DNA of 32,783 nt from a bacterium. Lineage in GTDB: Bacteria; UBP14; UBA6098; JAFGQG01. Positions 16,595 through 23,723 of this stretch are shown one piece after another (the stretch's first letter is position 1; each line of letters starts with the position of its first letter). The notes beneath the pieces are model-generated. The model ran no database searches and was not told the DNA's origin. It saw only the letters and a program-made list of their open reading frames with translations. The translations under genes were made by a program, and so were the position numbers. The stretch is from contig JAFGQG010000090.1 of assembly GCA_016935765.1 (NCBI GenBank), positions 1-32,783 of the forward strand, in the 5' to 3' direction.

Positions 16595-17172
16595 CACTCG
16601 CTCCCTTTATAAAGTGGTACAAATTTGCTGAACTGGTTGTTCAATATAGCGGAGAAAGCGTTGCAGCTTAGCGTTGCGCCGGTAATTCCATCTACTTCGT
16701 TTTCAGCGCTTGCTTTGCCCGGCGGCAGTATCTTAAAATCCGGAATTATCTTCTTGCCCTTGAACGTGTCCAGGTAATCCTTGTCACCTATCCTGCTGCC
16801 CAAGCCAGGGGTTTCCTCCTGCTGAACTATCGTGATCCCCTTAATGGTTTCGAGGTCAGGATTCAATGCGGCTACTCCTTCTATCGGACCCCACACGCCG
16901 GATCCGGAGAACTCAAAACATACTTCACCGGCAGTATTAATAAAAAATTCCTTACCGCCTTTCTCCACAGAAGTTATGTTCTCATCGAAAACCTGTTCAA
17001 CATTTTCCTCAGAATAGGGTATCTCAAAAGCAAGCAGGACACTTCTCTTCACTTTAAGGACAGCATTCTTCGCTATAATGGGGTCGGTATAGTTATTCAC
17101 CAGCACCAGGGCTGTGGTCAGGATCGACCCCAGTATCAATACGAATATTACCATTTTAATCTTTGCTAACAT
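16594..17172 (-). CDS. nqrC: Na+-translocating NADH:quinone reductase subunit C (FMN-binding)
   Basis: 192 aa. One N-terminal membrane helix (7-27), then an extracytosolic FMN_bind domain with GVWGPIEGVAAL, EETPGLGSRIG and DGITGATLSCNAF. Thr167 in GAT-L-S is the residue that ApbE would link to FMN; apbE is in the window at 5502. Lies 4 nt after nqrB. Confidence 0.93.
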   Translation of the reverse strand: MLAKIKMVIFVLILGSILTTALVLVNNYTDPIIAKNAVLKVKRSVLLAFEIPYSEENVEQVFDENITSVEKGGKEFFINTAGEVCFEFSGSGVWGPIEGVAALNPDLETIKGITIVQQEETPGLGSRIGDKDYLDTFKGKKIIPDFKILPPGKASAENEVDGITGATLSCNAFSAILNNQFSKFVPLYKGSE

Positions 17173-17176
17173 TTCT

Positions 17177-18196
17177 TCACCGTCTATACTTTATCGATAA
17201 AACAAGATGGTCTAAAATTGGCGTAAACGCGTTCATAATAACGATGCTGAACATAACGCCCTCAACGTATCCTGAGAAGCTACGGATAAGCACTGTAAGC
17301 AACCCACATGCTATGCCGAAGATCCACTTACCTGCCTTAGTGAATGGCGATGTGACCGGGTCAGTCGCCATGAAAAATGCACCGTACAGTAAACCGCCTG
17401 CCAATATCTGGAAGACCGGCGGAGCTATCTTCATAGGAAATAGTGCGTTCCCGATCAACGCGAACACAAAAACAGAACCTATATAGGAAATCGAGATCTT
17501 CCAATCCGCTACCTTGCTGAAGAGAAGGAATAGCCCTCCCACTATTATTCCAATTCTGAAAGTCTCCCCCATGCTTCCCCCGCATTGCCCTAAAAGAAGG
17601 TCAATGTAAGGGGTGATTGTATGGCTGGTTTTATAAATACTCAAAGGAGTTGCTGCAGTAATAGCGTCCGAGAACGGTACCCTCCAGAAAGTAGTCATTA
17701 TAGTCGGGAATGCGATGGTTATGAACAGCCTTCCAACTAATGCCGGATTGAACGGATTCCTTCCGGTACCGCCAAATACTTCCTTCCCGAAGAAAACTCC
17801 GAAAGCAACGCCGACGGCAACTATCCATAGAGGGGTCGTCGGCGGCAGTACCAGCGGGAAAATTATACCAGTAACAAAAAAACCTTCCTCAATGTGTTTC
17901 TTCCGTATCAGGGCGAAGATCACTTCAACAATCCCACCGGCAGCATACGAGACGACTATCATAGCCAGAACATACCAGCCGTAGAAAACCACAGCAGCGA
18001 TAGTCGATGGCATCAGCGCAATTATGACCGCGAACATGTACCTCTTGAGGTCGATATTATCCAGTATATGCGGTTTGACCTCCGTGAGTTCAGAAGGACT
18101 GAAAAATGCTGCATCAACCGCATCGATTACCGGATGAAACGGCTTGAGAAGCTTGATGCTGTATATGTAATCGAGCAATTTTCTAACTGGTTTCAT
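17177..18196 (-). CDS. nqrB: Na+-translocating NADH:quinone reductase subunit B (FMN-binding membrane subunit)
   Basis: 339 aa with about ten membrane helices. N-terminal extension HPVIDAVDAAFFSPSE followed by ILDNIDLKRYM is of NqrB type rather than RnfD. FGGTGRNPFNPALVGR is the NqrB/RnfD signature. Thr183 in DAITAATPLS sits where FMN is attached; the usual SGAT is TAAT here. FMATDPVTSPFT is conserved. Overlaps the upstream gene by 14 nt. NqrB carries the quinone-reducing and ion-coupling core in known NQR. Confidence 0.92.
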   Translation of the reverse strand: MKPVRKLLDYIYSIKLLKPFHPVIDAVDAAFFSPSELTEVKPHILDNIDLKRYMFAVIIALMPSTIAAVVFYGWYVLAMIVVSYAAGGIVEVIFALIRKKHIEEGFFVTGIIFPLVLPPTTPLWIVAVGVAFGVFFGKEVFGGTGRNPFNPALVGRLFITIAFPTIMTTFWRVPFSDAITAATPLSIYKTSHTITPYIDLLLGQCGGSMGETFRIGIIVGGLFLLFSKVADWKISISYIGSVFVFALIGNALFPMKIAPPVFQILAGGLLYGAFFMATDPVTSPFTKAGKWIFGIACGLLTVLIRSFSGYVEGVMFSIVIMNAFTPILDHLVLSIKYRR

Positions 18197-19697
18197 CTTC
18201 CTCGTCCTTCGCCTGAACTGGTTTTTCCCTAATACTTAAATATTCCTCGACACCTTTCATATCATAATCCGGCAACGGGGGTTCTAAACCCTCCTCGATC
18301 AATTTGTCTTTGCCTTCCTTTATATATTGCGCGATAGGTATCTTCGACACGCAAACATAGTTGCAAAGGTTACAATCGATACATTTGTATATGCCAAAAT
18401 CTATCAGTCTGTCCTCTATAAAGCCTCTTTCCACATGCGAATAAATCAAGTGGGGAATTATCCTAACCGGGCAAACTTCCTCGCAGAACCCGCAGGAAAC
18501 ATGCGGTCTTTCCTCCCCGTGGACGTTGGTCTCAGCGCGCTTGGTAGTGATGTAAGAAAGGAAAGTCCTCGAGTACGAATCCCTGTTAAAACCCGGGTTC
18601 ATGAATGGTATGAAATATCTCTTCCTGTCTTCATGCAAAGCGAGCAGCATCCGGTACGATTTGTCTAACGGGTATGAGAGGTTGGTTATCGTATCACCGG
18701 TCAAAGCGCTATTCAAAATATACCTTACTTCAAGGTCGTCTTTTATCCTGTTTTTCAAAATGAAATCCAGTGAGGTTCCAATCCTGACCTTCGCATGCAC
18801 GTTCTCTTTAAAACCCGCGCCGCCGAATCCAATAATCCGCTCAATCAAGGGCTTTCCTTCGACCACGGCATCGTAAACATGCAGTACTGCCTGCACACTT
18901 AGCACTGTCGCGCCGATGTTTGCCGAACAATATCCATGTGGAAATTCACGCTTAAGGATAGTTGGAATCAGGACTTCATCATATCCCTGTGGATATTTAG
19001 GCTCCAAAGCATACAGCCTGAGCCAATCAATACCATCGAGAATCTTTGAAAAAGTGGTTAGCCATTCTTTTTCATTGTTTCCAATAGCCAGGTGAACCTT
19101 GGCGTTAGGCATAACTTTATGCAGTATCTTCAACCCTTCCACAAAATTGTGAACTCTTTCGCCGCCAAGTAGAACTGAAAGTGATAGATTAAATACTTCG
19201 GAACCAACAGCATGTACGATGATATTTTCAACGTCGCTGGGTGTTATGACCGAGCTATTGAATTTTGTCGGAATGCCTTCTTTGTCGAGAGCAGTAACAC
19301 CGGAAAGGTACAAGATTTCCTCGATTTTATCGGTAGGGAGTTCCTCCCAGTTTTCAGTCGCGCCATCGAGCACTCTCCAGGTTTTTGTGCCGTTTGATTT
19401 AATGACAACCGCTTGCACCTCGCAGCCGAATACCTCGATAGTAACTACCTTCTCAACAACTCCATTAGCTGTAGCATGCACGGGAGACGAAACAGAGGTA
19501 TCATCACGCCCGATTATCTGACCGGCTTGAACAGTATAACCTATTTTAGAGATAAATGGAACTTCGTTCCCAAAACCCTGTTTGAGAGGTATCACAACCC
19601 TTTCCGGAATATCTATGGCATCAATTTTATCCGTAATTTGCCCGTCGAAATTCTTGAATCTATATCCGCCCTTGAACTTTCTCTTTTCGACTTTCAT
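18183..19697 (-). CDS. RnfC/NqrA-like subunit with 4Fe-4S motifs
   Basis: 504 aa, ATG with AAAGGT upstream. First gene of the NQR-like operon. N-terminal barrel-sandwich: PVHATANGVVEKV; then EPKYPQGYDEVLIPTIL and VVEGKPLIERII as in RnfC. The FMN/NADH loop of RnfC (GxGGAGFPT) is not recognisable: the matching place reads TALDKEGIPTKF (135-146). C-terminal Fe-S motifs are HVSCGFCEEVCP (399-410), with His399 in the first cysteine position, and CIDCNLCNYVC (439-449), complete. Classical NqrA has no Fe-S motif. So the protein looks intermediate between RnfC and NqrA and probably does not bind NADH itself. Confidence 0.85.
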   Translation of the reverse strand: MKVEKRKFKGGYRFKNFDGQITDKIDAIDIPERVVIPLKQGFGNEVPFISKIGYTVQAGQIIGRDDTSVSSPVHATANGVVEKVVTIEVFGCEVQAVVIKSNGTKTWRVLDGATENWEELPTDKIEEILYLSGVTALDKEGIPTKFNSSVITPSDVENIIVHAVGSEVFNLSLSVLLGGERVHNFVEGLKILHKVMPNAKVHLAIGNNEKEWLTTFSKILDGIDWLRLYALEPKYPQGYDEVLIPTILKREFPHGYCSANIGATVLSVQAVLHVYDAVVEGKPLIERIIGFGGAGFKENVHAKVRIGTSLDFILKNRIKDDLEVRYILNSALTGDTITNLSYPLDKSYRMLLALHEDRKRYFIPFMNPGFNRDSYSRTFLSYITTKRAETNVHGEERPHVSCGFCEEVCPVRIIPHLIYSHVERGFIEDRLIDFGIYKCIDCNLCNYVCVSKIPIAQYIKEGKDKLIEEGLEPPLPDYDMKGVEEYLSIREKPVQAKDEEDETS

Positions 19698-19770
19698 TTT
19701 GACCTTTCAGCACTCTTAAATTTTCGATTCCGACAGCACCATGCTACCATAAAATTTAGAGTTTAGCCAA

Positions 19771-19796
19771 AGTATATAAAAATAAAAAGTTGTCAA
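19771..19796 (-). promoter_or_regulatory. Possible promoter of the NQR-like operon
   Basis: Minus strand: TTGACA (19796-19791), then 14 nt, then TATACT (19776-19771), about 75 nt before the first gene. The spacer is short for sigma-70. The same bases also read TTG, 19 nt, TACTTTGG, close to the Bacteroidetes-type TTTG/TAnnTTTG form. It lies in a 288-bp gap (19698-19985) with no gene. Confidence 0.35.
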
Positions 19797-19819
19797 TTAA
19801 AAAATTATTTTTTTTAATT
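19795..19819. other. AT-only perfect inverted repeat upstream of the NQR-like operon
   Basis: Arms AATTAAAAAA and TTTTTTAATT (10 bp, 5-nt loop) directly abut the possible -35 element. It could be an operator, an UP-like A/T tract or a weak terminator for the upstream prenyltransferase gene. AT-only content makes a chance origin possible. Confidence 0.35.
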
Positions 19820-19985
19820 AAATCTTTTCGGTTTTGAAATCACTTTTTTGAGGCCTGTTCGATTTATTCGTTATTCCTGACTAAGATAAAGCTAATAGTA
19901 TAACATGCTAATTTATAAGAATATTATTTACAGGAATACTAAGGTCAAAAGAATCACCAGAGAATATTTGCACAATGGCGGCTAT

Positions 19986-20936
19986 CTAAAATCTCTTTAG
20001 CGCTTCAAAGACAACGCCAAGCAAGAGTACAACGACATGGACCAGAGCCATATTCTGCGCAATTTTACCTGATTTCGAGGTTCCCTTCCTTAATAATAAT
20101 AAAGGTCCGGCAAGGTACAATATTATTGCGATACAAGCCCCAATAAAATACGGGTAACTTAAACGATGATAGAAACCATTTGCTATTATAATAATGCTGC
20201 ACCCAATACCAATTATCAGTGTCCAGACCGCTACCGCTCTTATGCCATATTTTGTTGAAAGAACATTGATCCCCCTCCTGAGATCGTTCAGCTTATCCGC
20301 CACGTCGTACAACTGGTTATGTCCTGATTCCCAGAAAAAGAGCCAGAGGTAGATAAGCACCGCTCCCATATCGAAACGCGCATTAGCTATATATCCAGCT
20401 AAGCTTATACTTGCGAGAGTAAATGCTGCCTGGATTGTTGCGAATGGAATAATGTTTTGAATTGCTTTGAGTTTGCAATAGACTACTTCACCTATACATC
20501 CAAAGAAAAGAAGCACTAACAGCCACCATCTTTGCGGTGTCGGGAACGTCCAAATAATTGCTGCTGAACCAGCGATCAGGAGCAGCGCCCATATAAGTCC
20601 CGCAGCTGGTGACACGATCCCTGCAGCCAGTGGCCTGGTTTTTGTGAATATTCTTTCTCTCCTTAAAATGTTGATGTACTCAGGATCCTGGTTCTCGAGA
20701 GTATAGATCACCTCATCACGCTTCCGGTCCACGAGATCGTTCAATACGAATCCCGCGCCGAAACCCAGCAAGCATGCGACTATCGATTTCACAAAAATGC
20801 ACCAGTGAAAAACACCCACCGACATTGCGCCTAACAGAGCGCCGACAGCAGTACCCGCAGCAACGAATGGTCCAAAGAACAGCATCCGTGTCAGATCTAT
20901 CAAACCCCCAAAGAATTTTAGTACGCTTGTCTTCAA
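19986..20936 (-). CDS. UbiA-family membrane prenyltransferase, substrate unknown
   Basis: 316 aa from TTG; an ATG at codon 18 (MLFFGPFVAAG) is an alternative. Eight to nine hydrophobic segments. First Asp motif NDLVDRKRDE (66-75), second YDVADKLNDLRRGINVLSTKYG region (D211, D214, D218). Between the first Asp motif and TKTRPLAAG there is a longer stretch (VIYTLENQDPEYINILRRER) than in MenA or UbiA. It differs clearly from the menA in the window, so a second isoprenoid attachment is likely, such as a lipid, haem-like or other aromatic acceptor. It precedes the NQR-like operon by 288 nt. Confidence 0.85.
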   Translation of the reverse strand: MKTSVLKFFGGLIDLTRMLFFGPFVAAGTAVGALLGAMSVGVFHWCIFVKSIVACLLGFGAGFVLNDLVDRKRDEVIYTLENQDPEYINILRRERIFTKTRPLAAGIVSPAAGLIWALLLIAGSAAIIWTFPTPQRWWLLVLLFFGCIGEVVYCKLKAIQNIIPFATIQAAFTLASISLAGYIANARFDMGAVLIYLWLFFWESGHNQLYDVADKLNDLRRGINVLSTKYGIRAVAVWTLIIGIGCSIIIIANGFYHRLSYPYFIGACIAIILYLAGPLLLLRKGTSKSGKIAQNMALVHVVVLLLGVVFEALKRF

Positions 20937-21153
20937 ATATTCTTCGTTCTCATAGATGTTATATAGACTCTAAAATATAAATACGCCGACAAAACACAAC
21001 AAATATTTAGGAAAGGTTTAAAAAAAAAGGAACGCGAATTACACAGATTTAAAGAATAATCAGAACTTTAAATACCATAAAATAATTATTTTTAATTTAA
21101 ATTGGTTTCGTTTTCTGTTTTTTTTAAATTTAACTTTTTCGATTATTTACAAG

Positions 21154-21233
21154 CGCAGGCTGAAGCCATGCGGCTACCAACAAATTACATTTTTCCGATT
21201 CTTTACAAACGCAGGCTGAAGCCATGCGGCTAC
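21154..21233. repeat. 56-bp-period repeat, two copies downstream of hypB
   Basis: Two copies of a 24-bp core containing GGCTGAAGCCATGCGGCT (21154-21177, 21210-21233) separated by 32 bp rich in A/T. The core can fold on itself: GGCT/AGCC and AGCC/GGCT pairs compete. About 20 bp before the first copy resemble the end of the 32-bp spacer. The gap 20937-21235 is otherwise AT-rich with no gene visible. Confidence 0.85.
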
Positions 21234-21235
21234 TT

Positions 21236-21901
21236 TTATTTTTTAATGCCTTCAATCTCGTTCTGCACCCATTTAAGCCAATCATCAAAGCCTTCTCCAC
21301 TCTTTGAAGAAACTTTAAACCTGATTATCCCATCATTCACCTTTTTTAAATTTTCGTGTAACAACTCCATATCACAACCAACAGCATCGATAAGATCCAG
21401 TTTGCTTATTACCATAGCATGGGAGACCCGGAACATCAGGGGATATTTTGCCGGCTTGTCCTCCCCTTCAGGAATCGAAAGAATAACAATATTCTTATGC
21501 GCGCCCGTATCGAACTCCGCCGGGCAAACAAGGTTTCCAACGTTCTCTATGAATATCATGTCTATCTTGTCCAGATCAAACGATTCTGTACTCTGCCTTA
21601 TCCAGTTCGCTTCAAGGTGGCAAGCGCCGCCAAAAGGCTCAGTATTTATCTGCGCTACCGGAATATCCAGCTTTGATAGCTTGTCAGCGTCTATCGTTGA
21701 AGCGACATCCCCTTCGATTACCGCGAAGTTATAACGGTCCTCCAGCATCCTTATGGTTTTTTCTATTAATGTAGTCTTTCCTGAACCGGGAGAACCCATT
21801 ACGTTCAAAACCAGGATTCTCTTCTCCCTGAAAAACCTTCTGTTTTCCTCTGCAAAAGCATCATTTGCCTGCAAGATATTTTGTAGGACTTTTACTTCCA
21901 T
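21236..21901 (-). CDS. hypB: Hydrogenase/urease nickel incorporation GTPase HypB
   Basis: 221 aa, ATG with AAGGAGAAG upstream. P-loop NVMGSPGSGKTT (33-44), EGDVAST switch, metal site GGACHLEA (Cys94, His95) with Cys126 (NLVCPAEF), and guanine-specificity region ISKLDL. No N-terminal His-rich or CxxCGC nickel-storage extension. HypB with HypA loads Ni into NiFe hydrogenase precursors by GTP-dependent transfer. It lies between two blocks of the 56-bp repeat. No NiFe hydrogenase subunit or hypC-F is in the window. Confidence 0.95.
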   Translation of the reverse strand: MEVKVLQNILQANDAFAEENRRFFREKRILVLNVMGSPGSGKTTLIEKTIRMLEDRYNFAVIEGDVASTIDADKLSKLDIPVAQINTEPFGGACHLEANWIRQSTESFDLDKIDMIFIENVGNLVCPAEFDTGAHKNIVILSIPEGEDKPAKYPLMFRVSHAMVISKLDLIDAVGCDMELLHENLKKVNDGIIRFKVSSKSGEGFDDWLKWVQNEIEGIKK

Positions 21902-21934
21902 TTTCTTCTCCTTTTTTTATTTTGACAGTCAAAG

Positions 21935-22126
21935 CGCAGGCTAAAGCCATGCGGCTACCAACGAATTACATTTTCTCGGTTCTTTACATGCGCAGGCTAA
22001 AGCCATGCGGCTACATCTAATTTCCATTCTCTCGAGCATTTACAAGCGCAGGCTAAAGCCATGCGGCTACCAACGAATTACATTTTCTCGGTTCTTTACA
22101 TGCGCAGGCTAAAGCCATACGGCTAC
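21935..22126. repeat. 56-bp-period repeat, four copies between hypA and hypB
   Basis: Four cores (21935-21958, 21991-22014, 22047-22070, 22103-22126), each starting exactly 56 bp after the previous. The 32-bp spacers at 21959-21990 and 22071-22102 are identical; the middle one differs. The last core has one change (ATAC for ATGC) and touches the hypA stop codon. Cores match those at 21154-21233 except TGAAG versus TAAAG. Confidence 0.9.
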
Positions 22127-22476
22127 TAATCATCTATCTCCTCAATCTCAATCGAATTCACAAGCATCTCTCTGCCTGATACCAGCTTTACTTTCGTTGA
22201 GCCACACTTTGGGCATATAAATGATATCGTATCGATTTCAAACTCGTTATCGCAATCCTCGCAATGTCCCACCGCGGGAATAGATTCTATAGTCAGTACA
22301 GTCTCTTCAAACGGCGTATTCTGTGTTATTATTTCAAATGAGAAACTTAACGCTTCAGGCACAACGCCCGATAACTTCCCTATCTTCAACTTTATCTCAG
22401 TTACTACGTAATCACCATCAGGAATATTATCCTCAGCAACCCTGATAATATTTTCAGCTATCGACATCTCGTGCAT
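22126..22476 (-). CDS. hypA: Hydrogenase nickel metallochaperone HypA
   Basis: 116 aa. N-terminal MHEMSIAENI gives the Ni-binding His2/Glu3 site. Zinc site Cys72-x2-Cys75 (HCEDC) and Cys88-x2-Cys91 (CPKC). KIGKLSGVVPEALSFSFE is the family core. Acts with HypB in nickel delivery to NiFe hydrogenase. The TAG stop lies at the edge of the repeat array that separates it from hypB by 224 nt. Confidence 0.95.
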   Translation of the reverse strand: MHEMSIAENIIRVAEDNIPDGDYVVTEIKLKIGKLSGVVPEALSFSFEIITQNTPFEETVLTIESIPAVGHCEDCDNEFEIDTISFICPKCGSTKVKLVSGREMLVNSIEIEEIDD

Positions 22477-22592
22477 AGTAATAGATCTTTCAATTTAAAA
22501 CGTTAAACAGTTAAAGGCTTGGTCTCAAAAATCCCGCCATCCACAATTTTACTAATTTATAACTCATTCTACAATTATTAGCTATCTACGTT

Positions 22593-22626
22593 GGTTTGCA
22601 ATAAACAGTACTTTTATTATCAAACC
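22593..22626. other. Stem-loop over the dprA stop codon
   Basis: GGTTTG (22593-22598) and CAAACC (22621-22626) enclose AATAAA and TTTATT, which also pair, giving an extended hairpin. No U-run follows on the minus strand, so it is not a standard intrinsic terminator. It could stabilise the housekeeping transcript's 3' end. Confidence 0.35.
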
Positions 22627-23723
22627 ATTATAAACCTTTTTCCCGGAAGCTGTCTTATCAATCCCTTTAACTCGAGTGTCAGCAAGGTCGATAATGCCAG
22701 CGGCATCTCCATTTTCGTTTCCTTAACGATGTTGTCAATGTGCTTTGGAGTAAATGAAAGGCTTTCATATACTTGTTTTTCCGTTTTGTTAAGCAGGGGA
22801 ACCTGCTGAAGTGTCTGTTTTCTCAACGTTTTAGGCAAAATATTGAACGGGAATTCTTCGAGAATATCTTCAGCGTTTCGAACCAACTTCGCGCCTTTCT
22901 GTATGAGTCTGTTCGTGCCGAAACTCTTCGGAGAATTAACAGGACCGGGCACCGCAAAGACCTCCCTGTTATGATGTAGAGCATACGACGATGTAATGAG
23001 CGCTCCACTCCTTTCGCCTGCTTCTATCACAACCGTACCGAGCGACAATCCGCTGATTATCCTGTTCCTTTTGGGGAAATTAACAGCGTCCGGCTTGGTC
23101 CCCATAGGATATTCGGATACCAGCACTCCCTTCTCCTTTATCTCATCATACAATTCCTTATTCGTGGACGGGTAAATTGTATCCAGACCGCATCCAAATA
23201 CAGCGATAGTCCTTCCACCGCTTTTCAGGCAGCTCTTATGGGCTAAGGTATCAACACCGCTAGCAAACCCACTTACAATGGTAACGCCTCTTTCCGACAA
23301 CTCGCGCGAGAGCTTTTCTACCACCCCTTTGCCGTAGTATGTAGGTTTCCGGGTGCCAACCAGAGCGATTGCCACTTCATCCACTTTATCAAATTTCCCA
23401 GAAGCAAAAAAGAAGGGCGGCGCAGTCGGGATCTCCCTCAGCAACCTTGGATATTCTCCTGAATCTATGGTTACAAAGTCCACCTCGTATTTTATCATCA
23501 ACTCGATTTGAGCCTTAATGTAATCACTTTTGTCAGGATCAAACGAGAGTATTTCATCGATCATATCCGGTAGAAGGACCTGCTCCAAATTAGTTCTTGA
23601 CTGCTCGAACACATTCTCAGGGGTTTTAAACGCACTTAACAATTGCCGGAACCTTGCGGGACCGATGCCCTTCACTATTCCCAATGCGAGATACCATTTT
23701 ATTTTCTCAACATCACTCTTCAT
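22620..23723 (-). CDS. dprA: DNA-processing protein DprA/Smf
   Basis: 367 aa. N-terminal helix-hairpin-helix GIVKGIGPARFRQLL; Rossmann-like domain with ALVGTRKPTYYGK, IVSGFASGVDTLAH, TIAVFGCGLDTIYP, NFPKRNRIISGLS and VVIEAGERSGALIT; C-terminal winged helix (LLNKTEKQVYESL onward). DprA loads RecA on incoming single-stranded DNA during transformation; its presence alone does not show competence. Overlaps obgE by 11 nt. Confidence 0.95.
   Translation of the reverse strand: MKSDVEKIKWYLALGIVKGIGPARFRQLLSAFKTPENVFEQSRTNLEQVLLPDMIDEILSFDPDKSDYIKAQIELMIKYEVDFVTIDSGEYPRLLREIPTAPPFFFASGKFDKVDEVAIALVGTRKPTYYGKGVVEKLSRELSERGVTIVSGFASGVDTLAHKSCLKSGGRTIAVFGCGLDTIYPSTNKELYDEIKEKGVLVSEYPMGTKPDAVNFPKRNRIISGLSLGTVVIEAGERSGALITSSYALHHNREVFAVPGPVNSPKSFGTNRLIQKGAKLVRNAEDILEEFPFNILPKTLRKQTLQQVPLLNKTEKQVYESLSFTPKHIDNIVKETKMEMPLALSTLLTLELKGLIRQLPGKRFIMV

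Noticed and set aside
18183..19697. Straight RnfC with its own NADH/FMN site, i.e. a plain RNF operon
   Set aside because: The glycine-rich FMN loop is not recognisable, the B subunit has the NqrB-type N-terminus, the E subunit is NqrE-like, and there is no rnfB.
21102..21734. Plus-strand open frame of 210 codons over hypB
   Set aside because: It is the antisense shadow of hypB plus the repeats; hypB has complete motifs and a ribosome binding site.
21154..22126. CRISPR array
   Set aside because: The period is regular and the core is conserved, but the spacers are similar or identical to one another, the core is short, the array is split by hypB and there are no cas genes.
22593..22626. Intrinsic terminator of dprA
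   Set aside because: A hairpin exists but no U-tract follows on the minus strand; kept only as a stem-loop.
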